A stretch of 10,873 bases of DNA from Flavobacterium sp. (GCA_030150335.1 JASLGC010000180.1:1-10873), one strand, 5' to 3'; positions 1 to 7,791 are shown, numbered from the stretch's first letter. Notes: generated by a model from the sequence alone, not told the origin. Numbers and translations are program-made.

Positions 1-64
1 CTACCTTCTCCTCAAAAGATACTACAAGAAGTCTGTAGGGTACTATAGTTTCAATACTTTCTAA

Positions 65-105
65 AAGAAAAGAGAATTATTCCAATGGAGTAATTCTCTT
101 TTTTT
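65..105 (+). terminator. Rho-independent terminator of a gene left of the window
   Basis: AGAGAATTA (71-79) pairs with TAATTCTCT (91-99). The stem continues inward through a T-G wobble and TCC/GGA to an AAT loop, and a run of seven T follows at 99-105. Upstream A residues (65-70) can pair with the T run, so it may work in both directions. It probably ends a plus-strand gene whose coding end lies in 1-64. Two frames fit: one stops at 46-48 and another at 62-64. The 15-20 residues visible in each are too few to identify the gene. Confidence 0.8.
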
Positions 106-126
106 GTGGAAAAGATTGAAAGTATT

Positions 127-1270
127 TAGTTAATCTCTTAAAAGGCACCTCATCAGTATAAAAAACTTTAGTTGGAGGCATTTATTATTTATATAGATTA
201 TTATAGGGATGATGTTGAGCAACACTGAATAGGAATTACTTCTATTTATTATACAGATGCATAATTTTATAATTTCTATTGTTGTATTTTTTGTATTCAA
301 TATATATGTCATTTTTTGGTGCTTGCATATTAAATAAACAGTATATTTTATTTAAAACTAACTCAACGTTGTAAGTATTAGTTACTTATATTTATTTTTG
401 ATTTAATTAATTATGATTTAAATTGTGATATAAATATTTTTTGTTCACGATAAATCACTTTCTGCATAAGAAAATTTTAGTATTACTAAGTACCTTTACA
501 TATACTACAGTAAAGCCTGTTTTAGGTCTTATAGAAGCATATTGTTTCTATTGCTTTATGCAAAGAATCAAAAATTTCAACTTTTGAAATTTTATATCTA
601 CTTGATGTTTTTTTTAATAAAAGTACAGAATGAACTAAATAAATAAAATGTGTTTTTATAAAATAAATAAAACATCATCTACATATGCAAAATGTGATAA
701 TTGACTTATGAGAATACTATCGTTTATATTAATTTCTCAAATAGTCATTACTTGATTGTCTTAACCTTGTCAATCGTGCTTATTTATATAAAGTATAAAT
801 AAGATTATATATCTTAAATTTTGATATATAAATACAATAAAATATTTTATTTTTGTTAAAATATGTTTTTTTTGTAAAAATTACATCTAAGTTGTGTGTA
901 TTGTAAATGAGGTTAAATTTGTTATGATGACTATTTAGAAGATTATGATTGTGAAAATATAGTAACAAAAACTCATCACTATTTGGTTCATTATGTAAGT
1001 TAAATAATACAGATTATGAATTTTGCTCAGAAAGTATGTTTAATGAGAATTTACTAAAGAGCAAGCAATTGGTGATCAACAATTAGTTTTTGATTATTTC
1101 TGTGAGAAATGTCAAACTATCTAATAGAGCAAATGTTTATTGCGAGTTTACTTACAAATTCAATTAAAGGAATCGTAGCATTTATCATTAGTTGAAAAAC
1201 ATACAGCACGTAGTTTTATCGAGTAGAGGAAAAGGTTAAATTAATAAAGTGGAAAAGAAAAAGAATAATT
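127..1270. other. Gene-free AT-rich stretch upstream of the regulator
   Basis: About 1.1 kb with no convincing gene. The longer open frames here, on the minus strand, are rich in Ile, Asn, Tyr and Lys and look like chance products of AT-rich DNA. Visible structure: a hairpin AAAATTTCAA/TTGAAATTTT at 571-593 with a 3-nt loop, a smaller CTTTAC/GTAAAG hairpin near 496-517, and an 18-bp dyad at 1067-1084. Around 1036-1124 two overlapping frames read as short protein-like strings (one contains IGDQQLVFDYFCEKC) but are broken by a frame change and lack a shared start. They may be a gene remnant or chance. Confidence 0.5.
1067..1084. promoter_or_regulatory. 18-bp dyad, candidate operator
   Basis: The sequence AATTGGTGATCAACAATT is an inverted repeat in which eight of nine half-site positions are complementary, centred on TGATCA. 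It lies about 190 bp before the start of the CI-like regulator gene. Phage-type CI repressors bind two-fold symmetric sites of about this length, so autoregulation is plausible. No second copy was recognised in the window, and the distance from the gene is rather long. Function is inferred. Confidence 0.3.
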
Positions 1271-1903
1271 ATGAAAAGCAGTGATAATATAATTAAAAAA
1301 CTAAAACAGTTGTTAGGACTAAAGACTGATTTAGAATTGGCAAATATCTTACATGTAAAGCCCAATACTGTGTCATCGTGGAAGTCAAGAGAGACATTAC
1401 AATACGAGAAAATTATATTGTTATGTAAAGAGAATAAAATTGACTTGAACGATTTGTTTTTTGATGAATCAACAAGAGAAAATAGTTCAGATTTGCAAAA
1501 AAGGAAAGTGAAAATGATATCTGTTGATCATCACTTCGAGTATTTCTTAAATCCTGAAAGAGTTTGGTCTACTTCGCCAAGTTATATATTTCCTACAGAA
1601 GAAGAGGTAGATACAGCTTTTCAAATTGCAACAGAAAATATGTATCCAACCATTAAGGTTACTTCTTATGTGCTGACAAAGAGAATTGAATTGAAAGATA
1701 TTAAGCCATGGAATTTGTATATACTCGTTTTGGAGGGAAGAGGAATACTTTGCTATCGTTTTAAACGTGTTACTGAGAAGAATGAGTTGTTTTTTATAAG
1801 TGACAATGAGAATTTTGAAAATTTAGTTGTATCTCCTGATCAGATTAAAGAGATATTCTGTATTAGAGGCGCATTTATTGGTAATATTAAAAATTTAGGT
1901 TAA
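1271..1903 (+). CDS. CI-type HTH regulator with S24-like C-terminal domain lacking the catalytic serine
   Basis: A 210-residue cytoplasmic DNA-binding regulator. Residues about 5-62 match the phage CI repressor helix-turn-helix family: LELANILHVKPNTVSSWKSR is a typical turn and recognition helix, followed by the LLCKENKIDLNDLFF end of the domain. After a linker, residues about 105-205 resemble the LexA/CI peptidase S24 fold. The usual D-S-M-x-P-T-I active-site motif reads ENMYPTI (122-128), so the nucleophilic Ser is Asn123. The lysine motif persists as FKRV (Lys165). Family knowledge says Ser and Lys form the self-cleaving dyad, so RecA-triggered autocleavage is unlikely and a ligand- or dimer-controlled repressor or activator is inferred. 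The ATG at 1271 gives a full HTH domain; an A/G-rich stretch precedes it without a strong ribosome binding site. A terminator follows at once, so it is probably monocistronic. No phage genes are visible nearby. Confidence 0.8.
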   Translation: MKSSDNIIKKLKQLLGLKTDLELANILHVKPNTVSSWKSRETLQYEKIILLCKENKIDLNDLFFDESTRENSSDLQKRKVKMISVDHHFEYFLNPERVWSTSPSYIFPTEEEVDTAFQIATENMYPTIKVTSYVLTKRIELKDIKPWNLYILVLEGRGILCYRFKRVTEKNELFFISDNENFENLVVSPDQIKEIFCIRGAFIGNIKNLG

Positions 1904-1925
1904 TAAATTTTTAAAAGAGATATTT

Positions 1926-1964
1926 AAATAGACTTTTCACATGATAGGAAAGTCTATTTTTTTT
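1926..1964 (+). terminator. Rho-independent terminator of the regulator gene
   Basis: The stem ATAGACTTTTC (1928-1938) pairs with GGAAAGTCTAT (1947-1957) through one G-T wobble, with an 8-nt loop and a T-rich tail to 1964. It begins about 22 nt after the regulator stop codon. It separates the regulator from the hydrolase gene, which therefore probably has its own promoter. Confidence 0.8.
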
Positions 1965-2013
1965 GACAAGATATTAAATGAATTGAGTATTTTTAATAAA
2001 ATAATTTTATGTT

Positions 2014-3240
2014 ATGCAATACTATAATCTCTATGACACTTTAAAAGGGTTATACAATACGAAACAAGACTATATTGAAAGTCCAGAACTGGGAATAGAA
2101 ATATTTAATTATGATTTCATTTCCAAGAAAGGTAAAAATGTATTGTTTGGTTCTGTTAATCTAAACTGTGGAAAGCATGATGTAAATTATACAGAAGAAG
2201 TAATTAGAGGACAAATAGATGATCACATGTTAGGATGTCCAGATTATGAAATTAAGGAAAATGAAAAGTTCAAGATATCTATTGTAAAAGAAAACAACGG
2301 TAAACCAGCTAAAGGGGTTATAGTGATGTTCCATGGACTTAATGAAAAGAAATGGGACAAATACTTACCTTGGGCATATACATTGACTAAAAACACAGGA
2401 AAAGCAGTTGTATTATTTCCTATTAGTTTTCACATGGATAGAACCCCTGTGGAATGGTCTGATAGAAAACTAATGTTTGGAGTAGCTCAAAAAAGGGCTG
2501 AGGACTGGAAAGCTAACTCCGATACGAGTTACGTTAATGCAGCAATCTCTACGCGTATGGAAGATAATCCATTGCGCCTTTTCTGGTCAGGGTTACAGAC
2601 ATATTACGATTTTATACAATGGGTAGAAGATGTGAAAAAGGGAGTATTTCCAACTATCAAAAAAGAAGCTTCTATTGATTTATTTGGTTATTCGATAGGT
2701 TCATTCTTGTCGCTAATCTTACTTATGGCTAATCCTAAAGGGTTGTTGTCATCATCTAAGTTATTGTGTTATTGTGGAGGAATGACTATTGATCGTATGG
2801 CACCTATCTCTAAATACATCATGGATGCCAAGGCTACAATAATGATGCAGAAAACATTTGCACAATTGCTAACTACGTCTTTTGTTTCAGAACCGAGGTT
2901 ACAACACTATCAAGATGTGTTATTACATCCTGAAGAAAGCTGGTTTAAAACGATGTTGCGCTATTATCATTTTCAAGAAAATAGAGAGAACAGGTTTAAG
3001 GAACTTGAGGGTAAAATAAAGGCAATCAATTTAATGAAGGATGAGATAGCTCCACCAGTAGAAGCGTTAAATACTTTGCAAGGTGCATATCGCAATATTG
3101 CGATAGAGGTAGATGTGATTGATTACCCATTTAATTATAGCCACATGATTCCATTTCCCCTTACTGTGAAAAACGCAGAGGAGATTACCGCTTCGTTTGA
3201 ATTAACGATGGATAAGATGATTGAGTTTTACAACAGATAA
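2014..3240 (+). CDS. DUF6051-like alpha/beta hydrolase
   Basis: A 408-residue protein that resembles the Bacteroidota DUF6051 family as I remember it; no characterised member is known to me. It has an alpha/beta-hydrolase layout. A strand-loop GVIVMFHGLNEKKW (101-114) supplies the HG oxyanion region, and the nucleophile elbow is GYSIG with Ser227. Asp343 in LMKDEIAPP is a likely acid residue and His377 in NYSHMIPF the catalytic His, so the triad appears complete. There is no signal peptide, so it is probably cytoplasmic. An N-terminal region of about 95 residues precedes the hydrolase core. The substrate cannot be told from sequence; esterase or lipase-like activity is only inferred. The ATG at 2014 is the best start, since an ATG five bases earlier is out of frame. 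It is flanked by terminators on both sides, suggesting a single-gene unit. A weak promoter-like TTG-N22-TATTTTTA sits at 1963-1995 but overlaps the preceding terminator tail. Confidence 0.75.
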   Translation: MQYYNLYDTLKGLYNTKQDYIESPELGIEIFNYDFISKKGKNVLFGSVNLNCGKHDVNYTEEVIRGQIDDHMLGCPDYEIKENEKFKISIVKENNGKPAKGVIVMFHGLNEKKWDKYLPWAYTLTKNTGKAVVLFPISFHMDRTPVEWSDRKLMFGVAQKRAEDWKANSDTSYVNAAISTRMEDNPLRLFWSGLQTYYDFIQWVEDVKKGVFPTIKKEASIDLFGYSIGSFLSLILLMANPKGLLSSSKLLCYCGGMTIDRMAPISKYIMDAKATIMMQKTFAQLLTTSFVSEPRLQHYQDVLLHPEESWFKTMLRYYHFQENRENRFKELEGKIKAINLMKDEIAPPVEALNTLQGAYRNIAIEVDVIDYPFNYSHMIPFPLTVKNAEEITASFELTMDKMIEFYNR

Positions 3241-3353
3241 TTAGGCTACTGTATTTATAAAGTTTGGGATAGTACGAATGTGTTCAAATTTCTATCAAAA
3301 GGGAATATCAATCTTAGAAGGATGAAAAATAATGAAGTATAGATAATATAAAC

Positions 3354-3385
3354 AATAAAGGCGAACTGATTAGTTCGCCTTTATT
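3354..3385. terminator. Bidirectional terminator between convergent genes
   Basis: AATAAAGGCGAACT (3354-3367) and AGTTCGCCTTTATT (3372-3385) form a perfect 14-bp stem with a 4-nt GATT loop. The A/T ends of the stem provide U-rich sequence on either strand. It lies between the plus-strand hydrolase stop (3240) and the minus-strand peptidase stop (3433), the expected place for a shared terminator. Confidence 0.8.
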
Positions 3386-3432
3386 AATATTTGCCTTCTT
3401 GTCTCAAGAAACAAGAAAGTGTTATCGCTATA

Positions 3433-5622
3433 CTATTTAGTTGGTTTAGCTAAATAATCAAAGAAGTAATTAGCAATCTTTGTGTTCAAGTGCACTCTGT
3501 CTATTCCCGATACATTGTGTTCATGTGAAGGGTAAAGGAAAAAGTCAACTTGTTTTTGTGCTTTAATTGCTGCTTCTATAAAGTCCATTGTATGTTGTTG
3601 AACTACTACAGGATCTTGTGCTCCGTGAATAAGCAATAATTTATTATCTATTTTATCTGCCTTATTAATTAAGCTTGTTTTTTCATATCCTTCAGGATTC
3701 TCTTGCGGCATATCCATGTAACGTTCTCCATACATAATCTCATAGTACTTCCAGTCCATTACAGGTCCACCTGCTACACCTACTTTAAATACTTCAGGGT
3801 GATTAAGAGAAAGGGTAGTGGTCATAAAACCACCAAAGCTCCATCCGTAAACACCAATTTTATCTTGGTCAACGAAAGACAACGACTTTAAGTAATCTAC
3901 TCCTTTCATTTGGTCTGCCATTTCGTTTTGCCCCAATTGTCTGTGAATCACTTGCTCAAAGTCACGGCCTCTATTGTAACTACCGCGGTTATCAACTGTA
4001 AATACAATGTATCCATTTTGTGCCATATAATGGAAGAACAAGTTAGCTCCTCCTAACCAAGTGTTAGTAACTAACTGTGCATGTGGCCCACCATATACGT
4101 AAACCATTACAGGATACTTCTTAGAAGCGTCAAAGTTAGTAGGGTATATGATACGTCCATTTAGATCAGTTTTGTTGTCAGCAGCTTTTAAAGTCACTAA
4201 TTCCATTTTAGGCATATTTATTACCCCCTCGTAAGGATTCTTAGAAACTAATAGTGCGTCTTCTTTCTTGTTGTCTGTATGAACTACGGCTACTTTATTT
4301 GGAGTATCAATATTATTAAATTGGTCTAAGAACAATGTTTTATTCTTATTCAAAACAACATTGTGAGTTCCAGAAAGTGCTGTTATTTGTTCTGTTTTTC
4401 CCTTTTTAAGGTTTACTTTAAACAATTGTCTATCTAACCCTTTATTTGTAACACCTGTATAGAAAGCATTTTTACCTTCATCGTCAAAACCTAAGAATTC
4501 AGAAACGATTACGTCTTCATAACCTAATTTCTTTTCAAGCTTGCCATCTGTATTGTATAAGTACATCTGTCTATAGCCTTCGTTCTCAGAAAAATGGATA
4601 AACGTTTTGCTATTACCAGGAGTAAATACTAAACCTTGAGAAGGTTCTACATACGCGTTTGATTTCTCTTCAAACAATGTTTTTTCAAATGCACCAGTAG
4701 CTGCATTGTATTGGTTTACTTTTAAGTGGTTTTGCTGACGGTTTAATATACCAACGTAAATATAGTTTCCAGATGGATCCCAAGTAACCATTGTTAAGAA
4801 CTGATCTTCATATCCTGTTTCAAGAGTAACTTTGTCTTGAGTTAACACATCATAAACAACTAAAGACACTCTTTCGTTACTCATACCAGCCATTGGGTAC
4901 TTAATGTTCTTATTTTCTGCTACACGACCTCCCCATTGTACAAGAGGATAATCAGAAACTAAGCTTTGGTCTTTACGGTAATAAAGTAATTGGTCTTGTT
5001 TAGGACTCCACCACATTCCCTTATTAATACCAAATTCATTACGGTGAGTATCACTACTACCATTTACGATATCATTTGTAGGATCGTTGGTAACAGTATA
5101 GTCAGTTCCCTTATGTGAAGTAATTACAATGTTGTTGTCTTTTAACCAAGCAAGATAATCACCATTGCGAGATGTAATCTCTTGGTCTGCGTCAATATTG
5201 TATTTAAAGCTATTCGTTACTTTATGGTCAATTATATTTACTTGTACTAAGTATTTCGCTTTTCTTTCTTTATCTACTTGTGTAAAGCTAATTTCGTTGT
5301 TGTTTAACCATTGTAAATCATAAGGCAACGTACGAAGTGCAAAAGAAGTATTCTTAAAGTTATTGTTTAAGATAGTTTCTAATTCTTTAGCAGTAAGAAT
5401 AGTTTGGTCTTGCCATTTATTCTCTTTGCTTTTTATCAAAAGGCTATCTCTATTAGTAGTCACAATTGAAAAAGCATTATCACTTTTCCATTTTGGTTGA
5501 AGGATCTTTTCAGGAGAAAACTTAAAGTATTGTCCATTAGTTGCTTCAGTTATAGTAAGATTGCGTTGAGCAAATAAAACATTTCCTGCTAATAATAGAA
5601 ATAATAATGATTTGTTTTTCAT
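3433..5622 (-). CDS. Secreted S9 family peptidase, dipeptidyl-peptidase IV-like
   Basis: A 729-residue serine exopeptidase of the prolyl oligopeptidase clan. Residues 1-19 form a signal peptide (KNK, hydrophobic core LLFLLLAGNVLF, cleavage near AQ), so it acts in the periplasm or outer membrane space. Residues about 90-450 are the DPP-IV N-terminal beta-propeller, with WWSP and SDYPLV motifs. Residues about 490-725 are the S9 catalytic domain: YVYGGPHAQ oxyanion loop, GWSFGG with nucleophile Ser595, Asp670 in GAQDP and His702 in YPSHEHN. The length is usual for bacterial DPP-IV relatives. The likely role is removing N-terminal X-Pro or similar dipeptides from extracellular peptides for nutrition. 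One caution is that the double Glu that anchors the substrate amino group in human DPP-IV is not obvious: RNEFGI (194-199) carries a single Glu, so the exact specificity is open. The gene is monocistronic, divergent from the SDR operon and convergent with the hydrolase. Confidence 0.9.
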   Translation of the reverse strand: MKNKSLLFLLLAGNVLFAQRNLTITEATNGQYFKFSPEKILQPKWKSDNAFSIVTTNRDSLLIKSKENKWQDQTILTAKELETILNNNFKNTSFALRTLPYDLQWLNNNEISFTQVDKERKAKYLVQVNIIDHKVTNSFKYNIDADQEITSRNGDYLAWLKDNNIVITSHKGTDYTVTNDPTNDIVNGSSDTHRNEFGINKGMWWSPKQDQLLYYRKDQSLVSDYPLVQWGGRVAENKNIKYPMAGMSNERVSLVVYDVLTQDKVTLETGYEDQFLTMVTWDPSGNYIYVGILNRQQNHLKVNQYNAATGAFEKTLFEEKSNAYVEPSQGLVFTPGNSKTFIHFSENEGYRQMYLYNTDGKLEKKLGYEDVIVSEFLGFDDEGKNAFYTGVTNKGLDRQLFKVNLKKGKTEQITALSGTHNVVLNKNKTLFLDQFNNIDTPNKVAVVHTDNKKEDALLVSKNPYEGVINMPKMELVTLKAADNKTDLNGRIIYPTNFDASKKYPVMVYVYGGPHAQLVTNTWLGGANLFFHYMAQNGYIVFTVDNRGSYNRGRDFEQVIHRQLGQNEMADQMKGVDYLKSLSFVDQDKIGVYGWSFGGFMTTTLSLNHPEVFKVGVAGGPVMDWKYYEIMYGERYMDMPQENPEGYEKTSLINKADKIDNKLLLIHGAQDPVVVQQHTMDFIEAAIKAQKQVDFFLYPSHEHNVSGIDRVHLNTKIANYFFDYLAKPTK

Positions 5623-5751
5623 GGTGAATTATGAGTTTATAATGTTGCTAATTTAAACTAAATCTGAACTGAGCACAATTATTATTCTAAAAAATAGCCT
5701 CCCATTCGTTTTATCTTCTATTTAAAATGTAATAATCAAACGTTTATGAGG

Positions 5752-5779
5752 TTGAAAAACTATATTTTTAATATCTTTA
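5752..5779 (+). promoter_or_regulatory. Candidate Bacteroidota promoter of the SDR-DoxX operon
   Basis: TTG at 5752-5754 is followed after 17 nt by TATCTTTA at 5772-5779. This fits the Bacteroidota -33/-7 consensus (TTG, then TAnnTTTG) with one mismatch in the -7 element. The ATG of the first gene lies 40 bp downstream. An 8-bp palindrome AAACGTTT (5738-5745) just upstream could be a regulator site. AT-rich DNA yields such matches by chance. Confidence 0.35.
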
Positions 5780-5819
5780 TTGTAGTTATTAATGAGTATT
5801 ATAAATAAAACAATTAAAT

Positions 5820-6530
5820 ATGGAGAATTCTTTGCAAAAAGTAGCATATATAACGGGAGGAACAAAAGGAATAGGGAAAGGAATCGCAAAATCTCTGTTG
5901 GAAAATAATTATAGAGTGGCTATTTCTGGACGAAATTTATCTAATGTGCAAGAGATTGCTGCTGAATTAGGAAAGATAGACCAAATTATTGCTATTCAAT
6001 CAGATGTAAGAAATTATCAAGAAGAAGAAAAAGCAATTAATACGATTATAGAAGAATTCGGTAGAGTAGATGTAGTTATTGCAAATGCAGGACTTGGAAT
6101 ATTTGCTTCTATTGAGGATTTGTCACTTGAAGATTGGAATACAATGATTGATACAAACCTAACGGGGGTATTTCATACATTGAAAGCAAGTGTAAAACAA
6201 CTAAAAGCGAATAAAGGATACTTTATCAGTGTTGCAAGTTTAGCAGGTATTAATTTCTTTGCTAATGGTGCTGGATATAATGCCAGTAAGTTCGGAGTTG
6301 TTGGTTTCTCACAAGCAGCAATGTTGGATTTGAGAAATGCAGATGTGAAGGTAACGACTATCTTGCCAGGGTCTGTTTCGAGTAATTTCAATAACCACGA
6401 ACCATCTGATACTGATGCATGGAAAATTCAACCTGAAGACGTTGGAGAATTAGTAGTGGATATTTTGAAAATGAATCCACGTGTTCTGCCAAGTAAGATT
6501 GAAATAAGACCATTGAAAACAAGTAATTAA
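5820..6530 (+). CDS. Short-chain dehydrogenase/reductase (classical SDR, NADP-type)
   Basis: A 236-residue cytoplasmic oxidoreductase with every classical SDR landmark. The nucleotide-binding glycine motif TGGTKGIG is at 12-19, the adenine-ring loop SDV at 61-63 and NAG at 89-91. Asn113 lies in the central helix and the catalytic residues are Ser140, Tyr153 and Lys157 (YNASK). The PG motif (ILPGSV) follows. Basic residues Lys15 and Arg38 (SGRN) are typical of enzymes preferring NADP(H). The length is normal for the family. The substrate cannot be assigned; 3-ketoacyl-ACP reductase-like and sepiapterin-like relatives share these motifs. It is the first gene of a plus-strand operon, 18 nt ahead of a second SDR, which suggests successive or related redox steps. 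The ATG at 5820 leaves only a few residues before the first beta strand, as is usual. Confidence 0.88.
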   Translation: MENSLQKVAYITGGTKGIGKGIAKSLLENNYRVAISGRNLSNVQEIAAELGKIDQIIAIQSDVRNYQEEEKAINTIIEEFGRVDVVIANAGLGIFASIEDLSLEDWNTMIDTNLTGVFHTLKASVKQLKANKGYFISVASLAGINFFANGAGYNASKFGVVGFSQAAMLDLRNADVKVTTILPGSVSSNFNNHEPSDTDAWKIQPEDVGELVVDILKMNPRVLPSKIEIRPLKTSN

Positions 6531-6548
6531 CCATCCAAAAAGTAAATT

Positions 6549-7340
6549 ATGAAGAAAGATGAACACATTCCTGATTATGGAGAAAATTCTTATGTAGGTA
6601 GGGCACGATTAACAGATAAAAAAGTGCTTATCACTGGAGGTGCTTCAGGTATTGGTAAGGCAGTAGCAATTGCTTTTGGTAAAGAGGGAGCCGATGTTGT
6701 GATTAGCTTTTTGCCAGGAGAAGAAGACAGTGCTGCTGAGATTATTGCATTTATTGAAAAGGAAGGACGCAAAGCTTATGGTATTCCTGGAGATATTTCA
6801 GAAGAAGCGATGTGTATCAAGTTGGTCGATGAGGCTAATAACTTATTAGGAGGTTTAGATGTATTAATTAATAACGCTGGTTATCAACACTTTTGGGGTA
6901 ATATAGAAGATATTTCAACAGAGAGTTTTGATAGAACATTTAAAGTAAATGTATATGCTCCTTTCTGGATTACGAAGCAAGCTTTAAAGTATATGAAAAA
7001 GGGGGCAAATATTATTAATACAGCATCTATTCAGGCGATTATGCCATCGCAGTATCTATTAGATTATGCCCAAACAAAAGCTTGTAATATTGCTTTCACT
7101 AAATCTTTAGCGAAACAATTAGTAGATAGAAAGATTCGAGTTAATGCTGTTGCTCCTGGTCCGTTTGGAACATCAATTGGAGGTGGAGAAGATGCAAGTC
7201 CATTAGGACAAGAGTCTCCAATGGATAGAAAGGGTGAGCCAGTTGAAATTGTACCAGTTTTTGTTACTTTAGCAAGTGATGAATGTAGTTTCGTATCTGG
7301 ACAGGTATGGGCAGCAGATGGTGCAATGGCTATTTATTAA
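6549..7340 (+). CDS. SDR family oxidoreductase, YghA/GSP39-like
   Basis: A 263-residue short-chain dehydrogenase. Its N-terminal segment DYGENSYVGRARLTDKK before the Rossmann fold is typical of the E. coli YghA / Bacillus general stress protein 39 subgroup. Motifs: TGGASGIG (29-36), GD at 81-82, NNAG (108-111), Asn134, catalytic Ser160, Tyr173 and Lys177 (YAQTK), and VAPGPFGTS (201-209). The end GQVWAADGAMAIY varies on the usual GQ-x-x-x-x-DGG ending. Relatives are often about 285-300 residues, so the N-terminal extension here is short, but the enzyme looks intact. Family members are annotated as glucose 1-dehydrogenase-like or aldehyde reductases and some are stress-induced; the substrate here is unknown. 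Second gene of the operon, 18 nt after the first SDR and 19 nt before the DoxX gene. Confidence 0.88.
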   Translation: MKKDEHIPDYGENSYVGRARLTDKKVLITGGASGIGKAVAIAFGKEGADVVISFLPGEEDSAAEIIAFIEKEGRKAYGIPGDISEEAMCIKLVDEANNLLGGLDVLINNAGYQHFWGNIEDISTESFDRTFKVNVYAPFWITKQALKYMKKGANIINTASIQAIMPSQYLLDYAQTKACNIAFTKSLAKQLVDRKIRVNAVAPGPFGTSIGGGEDASPLGQESPMDRKGEPVEIVPVFVTLASDECSFVSGQVWAADGAMAIY

Positions 7341-7359
7341 TATTAAAACAAAGAGTAAA

Positions 7360-7764
7360 ATGATTTCAGATGTAGGAAAATTTATCTTGCGCTTAGGTGT
7401 AGGTGGTTTAATGATATTTCACGGAATATTTAAACTAATCCACGGTTTTGATTTTATTATTAATCAGTTAAGTGCAAATGGCTTACCAAAATGGTTGTGG
7501 TTAGGTGTTCCGGTAGGAGAAATTGTAGCCCCATTCTTTTTAATAATTGGTTTTGCCACAAGAATGTCAGGGGCTTTAATAGCCTTCACCATGTTTATGA
7601 CCTTCTTTCTTGTAAAAGGAATGTCAGGGTTTAGTATCGATCCAAATACAGGAGGATTGAATGCTGAATTAAACATTTTGTTTTTGATGAGTTCCTTAGC
7701 AATTACTCTGATAGGACCTGGTTCTATTAGATTATACAAAGGAAAAAAAGGTTTTCTTTTATAA
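7360..7764 (+). CDS. DoxX family membrane protein
   Basis: A 134-residue inner-membrane protein with four predicted hydrophobic segments at about 8-25, 46-66, 69-88 and 102-120. DoxX-family features include the opening RLGVGGLMIFHGIFKLIHGF, then GLP near 41-43, and GEIVAPFFLIIGFATR leading into the third helix. The ATG at 7360 is preferred over one at 7276. The earlier one would overlap the SDR by 65 bp and add 28 polar residues before the first helix, whereas the later one follows the SDR stop by 19 nt and gives the usual family length. DoxX proteins are linked to redox and thiol stress and are often encoded beside oxidoreductases, matching this operon. The exact function is unknown. Confidence 0.85.
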   Translation: MISDVGKFILRLGVGGLMIFHGIFKLIHGFDFIINQLSANGLPKWLWLGVPVGEIVAPFFLIIGFATRMSGALIAFTMFMTFFLVKGMSGFSIDPNTGGLNAELNILFLMSSLAITLIGPGSIRLYKGKKGFLL

Positions 7765-7791
7765 TGTCCTAAGTAAATTAATTAATGTGAT

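Noticed and set aside
1..64. C-terminal fragments of an upstream gene in two plus-strand frames (stops at 46-48 and 62-64)
   Set aside because: One of them is probably real, because a terminator follows, but 15-20 residues cannot decide the frame or identify the protein.
571..593. Perfect 10-bp inverted repeat AAAATTTCAA/TTGAAATTTT with a 3-nt loop as a terminator
   Set aside because: The stem has very little GC, the T run is more than 10 nt away and no gene precedes it.
130..968. Two minus-strand open frames of about 60 codons (130-312 and 780-968)
   Set aside because: Composition is dominated by Ile, Asn, Tyr, Lys and Leu as expected from AT-rich non-coding DNA; no motif and no ribosome binding signal.
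1521..1534. TGTTGATCA inside the regulator gene resembling half of the 18-bp dyad
   Set aside because: Only nine bases match, there is no second half-site and it lies within coding sequence; chance is likely.
7276..7359. Longer start for the DoxX gene at 7276
   Set aside because: It would overlap the SDR gene by 65 bp and add a polar 28-residue extension not typical of DoxX; the ATG at 7360 fits spacing and length.
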